This document shows, one piece after another, positions 1 to 7,960 of a stretch of DNA of 64,000 nt. The stretch's first letter is position 1; each line of letters opens with the position of its first letter. The stretch is from contig JANNNX010000008.1 of the NCBI GenBank assembly GCA_031398745.1, positions 4,284 to 68,283 on the forward strand, read 5' to 3'. Position numbers and translations under genes: made by a program. The DNA comes from JANNNX01 sp031398745 (GTDB lineage: Bacteria; Actinomycetota; Acidimicrobiia; Acidimicrobiales; CADCSY01). The notes below the pieces were generated by a model. That model was not told the DNA's origin. It worked only from the letters and a program-made list of their open reading frames with translations, and did not search any database.

Positions 1-796
1 AACCGTTGCGGGACAGCGCCTCGAGTACCCGGGCCACGCAGGTGTCGAGGTCGGCCACCATCTCCGCGTACTTGGCCACGGTGCCGCCGTCCTGGTGGAC
101 GATGGCCGGCGGGAACCCGCCCCGCACCAGCTCAGCGATGCGATCGGACTCGGCCCGGTCACCCGGGCCCTCCCAGGGCCAATGGGGCGACGTGAAGTTG
201 ACGTGCAGCAGGAACGGGCGCTCGTCGCCGCCTCGACCGTCTAGGAAGCCCTCGACCTTCTCGGTCACCAGGTGGGTGTAGTAGCCGTCGACCTCGACGG
301 GCTCCTCCCCCTCGTAGGTATCGCGCTGGCCCCGCATCCCGGTGTGGGTGAAGTAGTCCATGCCGCCGTCGTGGTTGCCCCAGAAGACCTCGAATCCGCT
401 CTTGGTCGGACCGAAGTCGGGGGCGAAGCCGCAATGCCACTTCCCGAACATCGCCGTCTGGTAGCCGGCTTCGGCCAGCCGTGAGGGCATGGTCGGAGTT
501 CCTGGGCCGAGCCCGATCTCGGGACCCGGCATGAAGATGGGCTCCTCCAAGCCGCCTCGGAAGCGACCGGGGTAGCGACCGGTGTAGAGCGCGAAGCGGG
601 TCGGCGAGCACACCGCGGCGGCCGAGTAGCCGTCGGTCAGGCGCAAGCCCTCGGCGGCCAGAGAATCGATGGCCGGCGTGGCGATGTCGGGCGAGCCGTA
701 GCACCCGACGTCGGCCCACCCCAGATCGTCAGCCATCACGAACACCAGATTGGGCCTCGACGGTCGCCCGCCGGCCCCCCGCACCGTGTCTGTCAT
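1..796 (-). CDS. Sulfatase family hydrolase (3' end beyond window)
   Basis: Alkaline-phosphatase-superfamily sulfatase, expected to hydrolyse sulfate esters. The N-terminal strand LVFVMADDLGWADVG carries the metal-binding Asp pair (about residues 23-24). C63-S-P-T-R67 fits the C-x-P-x-R signature in which Cys becomes formylglycine. A further conserved block is FGKWHCG. ATG at 796 is the only good start; the frame stays open to base 1, so about 265 residues are present and the C-terminal part is missing. No signal peptide precedes the catalytic domain, so it is probably cytoplasmic unless exported otherwise. The substrate cannot be read from the sequence. Confidence 0.9.
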   Translation of the reverse strand, partial: MTDTVRGAGGRPSRPNLVFVMADDLGWADVGCYGSPDIATPAIDSLAAEGLRLTDGYSAAAVCSPTRFALYTGRYPGRFRGGLEEPIFMPGPEIGLGPGTPTMPSRLAEAGYQTAMFGKWHCGFAPDFGPTKSGFEVFWGNHDGGMDYFTHTGMRGQRDTYEGEEPVEVDGYYTHLVTEKVEGFLDGRGGDERPFLLHVNFTSPHWPWEGPGDRAESDRIAELVRGGFPPAIVHQDGGTVAKYAEMVADLDTCVARVLEALSRNG

Positions 797-934
797 CTCG
801 CTATTCACCCACCGCGTCCTCGGTCCGTCAACCGCGCGCCGCGCCCCGTGTCTGGCGCCGGCCGCTGTGGGGAACCTTCCCACCGCCACATCGGCGACCG
901 GGCCCTCCCGTCGCCTCGGACATGGAGGAGAACC

Positions 935-1156
935 ATGGGCATCGGAGTGAGCATCTTCCTGATTGCGGTGGGAGCCATCCTGGCCTTCGCCGTCAACACC
1001 GCGGTCTCGGGCCTCGAGCTCGCCACTGTCGGCTGGATCCTGATGGGGGTCGGCGTGCTTGGCCTCCTCTTCACCCTCCTCTTCCTCGACAGCTTCACCG
1101 CCCGTCGGACCGGTCGGGTGGGAACGGTCGTGCACGAAGAGCGCGAGATCCTCTAG
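935..1156 (+). CDS. Small two-helix membrane protein, DUF6458-like
   Basis: A 73-residue protein made of two hydrophobic segments (about residues 3-22 and 28-49) followed by a short charged tail rich in Arg and Glu. The layout and the opening MGIGVSIFLIAVGAILAFAV match the actinobacterial DUF6458 family, whose function is unknown. ATG at 935 is chosen because a GGAGGAG ribosome-binding site lies just upstream; the longer frame opening at 848 has none. It is the first of three consecutive tiny membrane-protein genes with good ribosome-binding sites, probably one transcript. Confidence 0.75.
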   Translation: MGIGVSIFLIAVGAILAFAVNTAVSGLELATVGWILMGVGVLGLLFTLLFLDSFTARRTGRVGTVVHEEREIL

Positions 1157-1165
1157 GAGGCGGCC

Positions 1166-1225
1166 ATGTACATCGGGTTGGGGACCCTGCTCGTGATCAT
1201 CATCCTCGTCCTGCTGTTGACCTAG
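1166..1225 (+). CDS. 19-residue hydrophobic peptide
   Basis: The frame ATG..TAG encodes 19 residues, MYIGLGTLLVIIILVLLLT, nearly all of them hydrophobic, i.e. a single membrane helix. An AGGAGG ribosome-binding site lies at the stop of the preceding gene, about 5 nt before the ATG, and another small gene follows 13 nt after the stop. The start resembles the first helix of DUF3309-type hydrophobic peptides, but the protein is much shorter. The strong ribosome-binding site and tight spacing argue that it is translated. Confidence 0.55.
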   Translation: MYIGLGTLLVIIILVLLLT

Positions 1226-1238
1226 GGAGGGAAGGCCA

Positions 1239-1430
1239 ATGAGCGCAGAAGTCTCGTTCTGGTTCTACGTCGCCGCCGCGGTCTGCTTCGTCTTGGCGGC
1301 GTTGGGCGAGGGATGGAAGTACGGCATGCGCAGCCGGTCGGGGTTGGCTCCCCGGCTGGTACTGCTGCCGCTCGGTCTGTTCCTGTGGTTGTTCCCCCTC
1401 CTGTGGACCACCGGGAAGGCCGCCTACTAG
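1239..1430 (+). CDS. Small two-helix membrane protein, unknown
   Basis: A 63-residue protein with two hydrophobic segments (about residues 6-22 and 38-57) separated by a basic loop (KYGMRSRSG), consistent with a hairpin in the inner membrane with a cytoplasmic loop. The ATG is preceded by GGGAGGGAAGG, a strong ribosome-binding site. It follows the 19-residue peptide by 13 nt. No family was recognised. Confidence 0.7.
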   Translation: MSAEVSFWFYVAAAVCFVLAALGEGWKYGMRSRSGLAPRLVLLPLGLFLWLFPLLWTTGKAAY

Positions 1431-1536
1431 CGGCTCCGACGCAGACCACGCAGCCCCGCCGGGCGCATCTGACGACCACCGCCACGGTCGTCGGATGCGC
1501 CCGGCTCGGTGTATCTGGCACTGACAGGATGGCCGG

Positions 1537-2007
1537 ATGCAGGACTGGCGACGCCTCCACGACGAGGCCCCCGACCTTGCCCGGCGGGTCGAAGCCCTCC
1601 TCCGATCCACCCCCCACCACATCCTCGCCACCGTGCGGGCCGACGGCTCGCCCCGCGTGAGTGGCAGCGAAGTCCAGATCGTCGAGGGTGAGCTGGCCAT
1701 CGGGATGATGCATGACTCGCGAAAGGCCCGGGACCTGCGACGAGACGGCCGCTTCGCCTTGCACGCCAACCCCGGCGACGGCTCCATGGAGGGGGGCGAC
1801 GCCAAGGTGGCCGGCACCGCGACCGAGATCGTCGATCCCTCCGAGCTGGCGGCCTACGTCGAGGTGGTACACCCTCCCGAGCCGTTCCACGTCTTCCGGC
1901 TGGGGCTCAGCGAAGTGGTGGTCACCTCGTTGCACCCCGAGGGTGATCGCCTGGTCATCGAGATCTGGCGGCCCGGCGAGGGGGTACGCCAGATCGAGCG
2001 GCAGTAG
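1537..2007 (+). CDS. Pyridoxamine 5'-phosphate oxidase-like flavin/F420-binding protein
   Basis: 156 residues with the split-barrel fold of the PNPOx-like superfamily. The block HHILATVRADGSPRVSG is the typical first strands with the cofactor-facing loop, and DSRKARDLRRDGRFALH fits the phosphate-binding region. In Actinobacteria such proteins often bind F420 or FMN and reduce small molecules; the exact reaction cannot be assigned. The 3' end is followed by about 100 nt of leader before the c-di-GMP gene. Confidence 0.8.
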   Translation: MQDWRRLHDEAPDLARRVEALLRSTPHHILATVRADGSPRVSGSEVQIVEGELAIGMMHDSRKARDLRRDGRFALHANPGDGSMEGGDAKVAGTATEIVDPSELAAYVEVVHPPEPFHVFRLGLSEVVVTSLHPEGDRLVIEIWRPGEGVRQIERQ

Positions 2008-2104
2008 GCAGCACCCGACCCCGCGCCGCCACCGAACGGCTTCAGGTCGTTCCTCTGGGTGCCGAAGATGTAGCAGCCAGGGGAACCCCCCTAGGGGAGG
2101 CACC

Positions 2105-4186
2105 ATGACCCGCCACCTGCAGCCTGCCGAGCAATCGGCCCTCCCGGCCGCCTCGTACCGGGCCATGGTCGAGCGGTCCTCCGACCTCATGGTCGTGATC
2201 GACGCCGAGGGCGTCACCCGTTACTCGAGCCCGGCCGTCCGCACGATCCTCGGGCGGGAGCCGGAGGAGATGGTGGCCTCCGTCGACCTCATGCACCCCG
2301 ACGACCGGGCCGCGATGATCGAGAACTGGACCCTGGCCTCGACCCGACCCGGGCCGGCGCCTGTCCTCGAGCTGCGCATGCGCCACGCCGACGGCACCTG
2401 GCGCTACCTCGAGTCGGTCGGCATGAACCTGCTCGACGACCCCGAGGTCAACGCTTTCATCGTCAACATCCGCGACGTCACCGCCCGCAAGCTGGTCGAG
2501 GAAGAACTGCGCCACAGCGAGGAGCGCTACCGGCTTCTCTGCGAGAACCTGCCCGAGGCAGTGCTCGTCCACCGGGCGGGCGTCCTCCAGTGGGCCAACC
2601 AGGCCGCGGTGCAGCTCCACGGCGCCTCGAGCCTCGACGAGCTGGTGGGGCGGGCGATGGTCGACTTCGTCGACCCCGCCCACCGCGAGGCCGTGGCCGA
2701 GCGGCTCAACAAGCCCGAGAACTCCAAGCCCGTGCTGCTCGAGCAGCGGATCATCCGGCCGGACGGGACCTCGGTCCCGACCGAGAGCGTGGCCATGGAC
2801 ATCGTCTACCGGGGCGAACCGGCACGCCTGGTGGTGGTGCGCGACCTGACCGAGCGAAAGCGGGCCGAGGAGGCGCTCACCCACGCCGCCCTCCACGACC
2901 ACCTCACCGGCCTGCCCAACCGGGCCCTGCTCCTCGACCGGCTCGACCGCTCCCTCGCCCGGGCCGCCCGGGAGGGTACGACGGTGGCCGTCCTGTTCCT
3001 CGACATCGACCGGTTCAAGCTGGTCAACGACAGCCTGGGCCACAACTCGGGTGACGAGCTGCTGGTCGTGGTGGCCCGGCGCCTCGAGCACATCCTCCGG
3101 CCGACCGACACGGTTGGCCGGTTCGGGGGTGACGAGTTCGTGGTCGTGTCCGAAGTGGCCGGCGGCGCCCCCCAGGCCATCGGTCTCACCGAGCGGCTGG
3201 GGGCCGTGATCTCGTCGCCAGTGGAGATCGGTGGGGAGGAACTCGTCGTCACCGCCAGCATCGGGGTGGCCCTCGCCCCCGGTGGCCACGGGCTGCCCGA
3301 CCAGCTGCTGCGCGAGGCCGACGCCGCCATGTACCGGGCCAAGTCAGCACGAACGGGCTACGAGCTGTTCGACGAGCACATGCGCGACGCGGTCCACGGT
3401 CGGCTCCAGTTCGAGCGCGAGCTCCGCCACGGGCTCGAGCGGGGGGAGTTCGCCGTCCACTACCAGCCGGTGGTCTCCCTGCTCGATCGCCGGGCCCGAG
3501 GCGTCGAGGCGCTCGCGCGTTGGCATCACCCGACCCGGGGACTGGTCGAGCCCAACGACTTCATCCCCATCGCCGAGGAGACCGGGCTGATCACCGCTTT
3601 GGGCTCGTGGGTGCTGGGGCAGGCCTGCCGCCAGTCGCTGCAGTGGCGCGAAGAGCTCCCTCACCCGATCGAGATAGCCGTGAACCTCTCGGCGGCCCAG
3701 CTCCATGCCGAGGGGCTGGCCGAGAGCGTGGCCGGCATCCTGGCCGAGTACCAGCTCGAGGCCAACCAGCTCTCGCTCTGCTTCGAGATCACCGAGAGCG
3801 TGGTCATGCAGGACCCGGAGCGGGTCACCCACACCCTCGAGCGCCTCAAGAAGATGGGGCTGAGGCTCTCCATCGACGATTTCGGCACCGGGTACTCCTC
3901 GCTGGCCTACCTCAAGCGCTTCCCGGTCGACACCCTCAAGATCGACCAGTGCTTCGTCGCCGGCCTGGGCACCGACTCCAACGACGAGGCCATCGTGTCG
4001 GCCGTGATCAACCTGGCCGGGGTGCTGGGACTCGAAGCGGTGGCCGAGGGCGTCGAGACGGCCGAGCAGGCCGATCGGCTGGTGGCACTCGGCTGCTCCC
4101 TCGCCCAGGGCTTCTACTTCGCTCGGCCCCAGCCGGCCGAGGCGCTCACCCCCCTGCTCGGGCAGCCGTTCCCGTCTGCTGCCTGA
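2105..4186 (+). CDS. PAS-PAS-GGDEF-EAL c-di-GMP signalling protein
   Basis: A 693-residue protein with two PAS domains (about residues 15-135 and 140-260), a diguanylate cyclase domain (about 265-425) and a c-di-GMP phosphodiesterase domain (about 440-690). GGDEF at 341-345 is intact. RPTD (332-335) lies five residues upstream, which is the RxxD product-inhibition site. EAL at 468-470 and later blocks (DDFGTGYSS, LKIDQ) are also intact, so both activities are possible. No membrane segment is seen, so this is a soluble sensor. ATG at 2105 is chosen over earlier in-frame codons because GGGGAGG precedes it and the first PAS starts soon after. Confidence 0.95.
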   Translation: MTRHLQPAEQSALPAASYRAMVERSSDLMVVIDAEGVTRYSSPAVRTILGREPEEMVASVDLMHPDDRAAMIENWTLASTRPGPAPVLELRMRHADGTWRYLESVGMNLLDDPEVNAFIVNIRDVTARKLVEEELRHSEERYRLLCENLPEAVLVHRAGVLQWANQAAVQLHGASSLDELVGRAMVDFVDPAHREAVAERLNKPENSKPVLLEQRIIRPDGTSVPTESVAMDIVYRGEPARLVVVRDLTERKRAEEALTHAALHDHLTGLPNRALLLDRLDRSLARAAREGTTVAVLFLDIDRFKLVNDSLGHNSGDELLVVVARRLEHILRPTDTVGRFGGDEFVVVSEVAGGAPQAIGLTERLGAVISSPVEIGGEELVVTASIGVALAPGGHGLPDQLLREADAAMYRAKSARTGYELFDEHMRDAVHGRLQFERELRHGLERGEFAVHYQPVVSLLDRRARGVEALARWHHPTRGLVEPNDFIPIAEETGLITALGSWVLGQACRQSLQWREELPHPIEIAVNLSAAQLHAEGLAESVAGILAEYQLEANQLSLCFEITESVVMQDPERVTHTLERLKKMGLRLSIDDFGTGYSSLAYLKRFPVDTLKIDQCFVAGLGTDSNDEAIVSAVINLAGVLGLEAVAEGVETAEQADRLVALGCSLAQGFYFARPQPAEALTPLLGQPFPSAA

Positions 4187-4194
4187 CCCCTCGA

Positions 4195-4200
4195 TATCGT
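4195..4200 (+). promoter_or_regulatory. Leaderless-type -10 box TATCGT
   Basis: TATCGT fits the actinobacterial TANNNT -10 consensus and ends 6 nt before the GTG at 4207, the spacing expected when transcription starts at the start codon. No ribosome-binding site precedes that GTG. This supports a leaderless transcript for the flavin-reductase-like/carbonic-anhydrase pair. Confidence 0.5.
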
Positions 4201-4206
4201 CCGAGC

Positions 4207-4689
4207 GTGGACGACGCCTTCCAGTCGATCGTCGGAGCCCTCGAGTACCCGATGATCATCGTCACGACCGCCGCCGGCGAGCGTCGGGCCGGGTGCCTGG
4301 TCGGCTTTTCGACCCAGGCCAGTATCGAGCCGCCCCGGTTCCTGGTGTGCATCTCGCGAAGCAACCACACCCTCGCAGTGGCGGCCGACGCCACCACCAT
4401 GGTCGTCCACTTCCCGTCCCGGGCCGAGACCGAGCTCGCCGAGCTGTTCGGCTCGCAGACCGGCGACGAGGTCGACAAGTTCGCCCGCTGCGCCTGGCAC
4501 GAGGGACCCGGCGGGGTGCCCGTGCTCGACGCAGTACCCAACTGGGTCGCCGGTCGGATCGTCGATCGACTCGACCTCGGCGACCACGTCGGCCACCTGC
4601 TCGAGCCGATCGCCGGCGAGCGGGGAGACGAGCCGCCCGACCTCGACTTCCAGCAGGTGCGAGACATCGAGGCCGGTCACCCCGCGTGA
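4207..4689 (+). CDS. Flavin reductase-like domain protein
   Basis: 160 residues with the flavin-reductase (FMN-binding split barrel) pattern: an N-terminal PMIIVTTAAGERRAGCLVGF strand pair, then ISRSNHTLAVA and VVHFPS. Members reduce or bind FMN, often as partners of monooxygenases; no monooxygenase is adjacent. GTG at 4207 is preferred because a TATCGT -10 box sits 6 nt upstream and the earlier open frame overlaps the EAL domain. The stop TGA overlaps the GTG of the next gene, so translation is probably coupled. Confidence 0.85.
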   Translation: MDDAFQSIVGALEYPMIIVTTAAGERRAGCLVGFSTQASIEPPRFLVCISRSNHTLAVAADATTMVVHFPSRAETELAELFGSQTGDEVDKFARCAWHEGPGGVPVLDAVPNWVAGRIVDRLDLGDHVGHLLEPIAGERGDEPPDLDFQQVRDIEAGHPA

Positions 4690-5228
4690 ACCCGGCGAGC
4701 GAGAACGCGCGGCGCGAGGTCGACCGCCTCCTCGCGGCCAACGCCACCTGGGCCGAGTCCACCGAGCTGGGCGACGTCGGCGATCCGCGGCCGAGGAGGC
4801 GCGTCGCCGTGGTGACCTGCATGGACGCCCGGATCGACGTGTTCGCGGTCCTCGGTCTGCGACTGGGCGAGGCTCACGTGCTCCGCAACGCCGGCGGTCG
4901 GGTCACCGACGACGTCCTGCGCAGCCTGACGTTGTCGTGCCACGTGCTGGGCGTCGACACCGTGGTCGTGATGCAGCACACGGCCTGTGGCCTGGCTGGC
5001 GTCACCGATGCCGAGTTGCGCGCCCGCACCGGGGCCGACCTCGAGTTCCTCCCCATCGGCGACCACCTGGCCGCCCTGCGCGAGGACGTCGATCAGCTGG
5101 TGGGCACGCCCCACCTGGAGCCGATTCGGACGATTGCCGGCCTCGTGTACGACGTCGCGACCGGCCGAGTGGCCGACTCGGTGCGCTGGGAGCGGCCCGG
5201 CGCAGAGGGGCCGCCGCTCAGCCGGTGA
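4686..5228 (+). CDS. Beta-class carbonic anhydrase-like protein
   Basis: 180 residues. The zinc-site motifs of beta carbonic anhydrases are visible: CMDAR (Cys and Asp-Arg dyad) and HTACG (His and Cys ligands), with the usual LRNAGGRVTDDVLRSL block between them. It would interconvert CO2 and bicarbonate in the cytoplasm. The GTG start overlaps the previous stop (GTGA), so it is the second gene of a two-gene operon. It is of the compact actinobacterial type, shorter than the Escherichia coli enzyme family. Confidence 0.9.
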   Translation: MNPASENARREVDRLLAANATWAESTELGDVGDPRPRRRVAVVTCMDARIDVFAVLGLRLGEAHVLRNAGGRVTDDVLRSLTLSCHVLGVDTVVVMQHTACGLAGVTDAELRARTGADLEFLPIGDHLAALREDVDQLVGTPHLEPIRTIAGLVYDVATGRVADSVRWERPGAEGPPLSR

Positions 5229-5279
5229 CCCTCCGCCGGCCGAGACGCGGGCTTCAGGACGGGGGATCCGACTGACCGG

Positions 5280-6107
5280 TCATAGAGGTGCCCGATCATC
5301 GCGGCTCGGCGCGGCGGCGCCGGAGCGTTCGGTCTCTGGCTCACGAGCCAGATCGATGTCGGCTTCTCGGGTCGCTCGAGTCTCCTCGAGAGGGACCTCC
5401 GACGCCGTGGCCCGGGCCGCCCGATCCTCGGCCGCCCGATGCGCCTGATCCGCCGCCGCCGCCTCTCGGGCTGCCGCCTGGCGGGCCTCGGCCTCGGGAC
5501 CGACCTCGGGGTCGATGGCCCGGGCCAGGAGGCGTGCGTGCCACCGCTCCCCGACGAGTCCGCCGACGGCCGCCCCCAGAAAGGCGACCACCAGCGAGCC
5601 GATACCGACCAGCGAGTCGACCGCCCGCCACTCGTCCTCGGTCCCGGGGATCCCGAGGTCTCGGAGCTGCAGGACGCTCCGAGACCCATCGGTGACCGAG
5701 TCGGCGAACAGAACCGACAGTCCACCGACCACGACGCCGAGCGCCGCCGTCGCCACACCATGGATGAGCCCGGAACGCCTGGCCATCCGACCGGCGCCGT
5801 AGCCGCCGAGCAGGAAGGCCAACGCCATGACCGCCACGGTGGCGATGGCCGGACCGTCGGCCATGGCGGCCCAGTCGCGTTCGAGGTAGTCGTCGTCGGC
5901 ATCGACCCAGTCGGCGACCGCCGCCACCACGCCGGAGAGCACCACGAAAGTGCCGAACGCGGCCATCGTGCCGGTGACCACACTGGGAACCGACAGTCTC
6001 CGGAACCCGGCGTCGCGTGCCAGGCGAGCGCGGTCGCGGCGGGTCTCGACCCCTCGCGGCATCGAGTCGTCGCTCACCACTCGGGCGGCTGCGCTCACGC
6101 CGTCCAC
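5280..6107 (-). CDS. Membrane protein with charged Ala-rich tail, unknown
   Basis: 275 residues. About four hydrophobic segments occur between residues 40 and 185 (VTGTMAAFGTFVVLSGVV, AIATVAVMALAFLLGGYGAG, a Gly/Val-rich helix, and VGIGSLVVAFLGAAVGGLVG). An Arg/Glu/Ala-rich helical tail of about 75 residues follows. It resembles loosely described actinobacterial membrane proteins. It overlaps the 3' end of the upstream proline-rich gene by 13 nt, so the two are probably cotranscribed. Function unknown. Confidence 0.7.
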   Translation of the reverse strand: MDGVSAAARVVSDDSMPRGVETRRDRARLARDAGFRRLSVPSVVTGTMAAFGTFVVLSGVVAAVADWVDADDDYLERDWAAMADGPAIATVAVMALAFLLGGYGAGRMARRSGLIHGVATAALGVVVGGLSVLFADSVTDGSRSVLQLRDLGIPGTEDEWRAVDSLVGIGSLVVAFLGAAVGGLVGERWHARLLARAIDPEVGPEAEARQAAAREAAAADQAHRAAEDRAARATASEVPLEETRATREADIDLAREPETERSGAAAPSRDDRAPL

Positions 6108-6307
6108 CCCCCGGCCGGGCTTCGCCGCGCCGCCTGCGGCTCGACCGGGCGCGGCGCCGGGGCCGGAGGCGGCAGAGGTCCGGGGTCGGGGTCGCCCGGG
6201 GCCGGTGACGGTTGCGGTGCCGGCATGGGTGTCGGTGTCGGCTCGGGCGGAATCACCACCGCCTCGATCGGTCGGCGGAGGTTGGCATCGTGCATCGCCT
6301 CACTCAT
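6095..6307 (-). CDS. Proline-rich small protein, unknown
   Basis: 70 residues. The second half is dominated by Pro-Ala-Pro and Pro-Thr-Pro runs and is presumably disordered; the first 20 residues are ordinary. No signal peptide or membrane helix is seen. It starts just upstream of the membrane protein and overlaps it by 13 nt, with a purine-rich GAAGGGAGCAGG ribosome-binding site before the ATG. It may be a partner of that protein. No family was recognised. Confidence 0.5.
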   Translation of the reverse strand: MSEAMHDANLRRPIEAVVIPPEPTPTPMPAPQPSPAPGDPDPGPLPPPAPAPRPVEPQAARRSPAGGWTA

Positions 6308-6343
6308 GGCGCCTGCTCCCTTCTTCGTACGGTCGGCCCATGG

Positions 6344-6751
6344 CTACGACGGGCCTGGCTGGTCGATCGGCTCGTGGGGGGCCCGGCTCCCGTCCAGCCC
6401 CGAGCCGCCAACGTCCCGTGCATCGCCGAAAGCCACCAGCGCGCGACCCTCCCCGGCTGTGGCCTCGGGGCCGAAGGTCAGCACCGCGGTGCCTCGGGCT
6501 GAGCAGGCCGGGCAGGTGAGAGCAACCACGGCCAACATGTCGGCGGGGTCAGAGGCTCCTTCGAGGCGACGCAGCGAGTCCATCGTCAGGGCCTCGGGGT
6601 CATGTTGGGTGTCGCACTCGCCGCAGCGAATCTGCCCTTCCTCGTCGACCAGAAAGTCGGTGACGAAGCCGGCGCTGGCGTAGCCGTCGAGGATGGCGAT
6701 CAGGGTGGTGCCGTCCGATGGCCCGGTGCCGGCCTTGGTCGCTTCGTCCAC
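6344..6751 (-). CDS. Small zinc-ribbon-like protein, unknown
   Basis: 135 residues with two Cys pairs, CGEC and CPAC, about 40 residues apart, which would suit a zinc ribbon. The N-terminal half (LIAILDGYASAGFVTDFLVDEEGQIRC) looks globular and the C-terminal 35 residues look disordered. It lies downstream of the acetate kinase gene on the same strand with a gap of about 110 nt. Function not recognised. Confidence 0.6.
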   Translation of the reverse strand: MDEATKAGTGPSDGTTLIAILDGYASAGFVTDFLVDEEGQIRCGECDTQHDPEALTMDSLRRLEGASDPADMLAVVALTCPACSARGTAVLTFGPEATAGEGRALVAFGDARDVGGSGLDGSRAPHEPIDQPGPS

Positions 6752-6862
6752 GGGCTGCCTCCGGCTCGCGTTCGTGTCACGCAGGCCGTACCCGTCCGAG
6801 GGTCAACGTCAGACCTCCTCCGGGAGGCGCCGCCAACAGCCCGACTAGCCCACTTCGTCGGC

Positions 6863-7960
6863 TCACGATGATCCGAGGAGGGTTCGGACCTGGTCCGCGA
6901 TCTGGAGGTCTTCGCGGGAGGTGACAACCACGGTTTCGGCGCGGGCCCCAGGTCGAGTGATCACTGCGTCCCCCTCGGCTCTGTCGTTGCCGTCGGCGTC
7001 GACCGCGACGCCGAGGTGCGCGAGGCGCTCAGCGGCGGCGGCCCGCACCGCGGGTGCATGCTCGCCGACGCCGCCGGTGAACACCAGGACGTCGAGCCGG
7101 CCCAGGGCCGCGGTCATGCCCGCGATCTCGCGACCGAGCCGGTGGATGTAGACGTCGAAGGCCGCCGTCGCCGCCGCTTCGCCCTTCTCCCGACGGGCGA
7201 GCACCTCGCGCATGTCCCCGCTGCCGGCCAGGGCCAGGAGTCCGCCGTGGCGCTCGAGCCCGTCCTCGACCTCCTCGACGCTCAGCCCCTGGCGGAGGAG
7301 CCAGAGCACGAGCCCCGGATCCACCGTGCCGCTGCGGGTCGCCATGACCAACCCCTCCAGCGGAGTGAACCCCATCGTGGTGTCCACCGATGCCCCTCCC
7401 GCCACCGCGCACAGCGAGGCGCCGGCACCCAGGTGGCAGGTCACCATGGCCAGCGTCTCGACCGGGCGGTCGAGCAGCACCGCCGCCCGGCGAGCGGCCC
7501 AGCGATGTGAGAGGCCGTGGAAGCCATAGCGCCGCAGCGCCCACTGCTGGCGCCACGCCGCGGGCAGGGCGTAGGTGGACGCGGCGACTGGCATCGACGC
7601 ATGGAAGGCGGTGTCGAAGCAGGCCACCGAGAGGAGGTCCCCCAGAGCCTGACGGGTCGCGTCGATCGCGGCGAGCGCCCGCGGCTGGTGGAGTGGCGCC
7701 ATCGGGGTGAGCGCCGCGATCGCCTCCCGGGTGCCCTCGTCGAGGACGGCGGGCCCGGCGAAGCGATCACCTCCGTGGACGATGCGGTGGCCGACGGCAT
7801 CGATCTGCTGCCCACCCACGAACTCCCGAATCACGACCGAGTCGTGGGGCTCCCACTCCTCGAGGGTGGCGGCCGCGACCGGGCGGTCCTCTCCTCTGGC
7901 CAAGACGCACAGCTTCAAGGTGCTGGAGCCGGCGTTCACGACCAGGACCCGGTCAGCCAC
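6863..7960 (-). CDS. ackA: Acetate kinase
   Basis: 365 residues, somewhat shorter than the roughly 400 of typical acetate kinases. Acetate/propionate-kinase signatures are the N-terminal VVNAGSSTLKL, the DTTMGFTPLEG block and FTGGVGEHAPAVR near the C-terminus. It would convert acetyl phosphate and ADP to acetate and ATP. GTG at 7960 is chosen: it sits 8 nt inside the phosphoketolase 3' end and starts directly before the first conserved strand. Overlap with phosphoketolase makes this the energy-conserving step of that pathway. Confidence 0.93.
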   Translation of the reverse strand: MADRVLVVNAGSSTLKLCVLARGEDRPVAAATLEEWEPHDSVVIREFVGGQQIDAVGHRIVHGGDRFAGPAVLDEGTREAIAALTPMAPLHQPRALAAIDATRQALGDLLSVACFDTAFHASMPVAASTYALPAAWRQQWALRRYGFHGLSHRWAARRAAVLLDRPVETLAMVTCHLGAGASLCAVAGGASVDTTMGFTPLEGLVMATRSGTVDPGLVLWLLRQGLSVEEVEDGLERHGGLLALAGSGDMREVLARREKGEAAATAAFDVYIHRLGREIAGMTAALGRLDVLVFTGGVGEHAPAVRAAAAERLAHLGVAVDADGNDRAEGDAVITRPGARAETVVVTSREDLQIADQVRTLLGSS

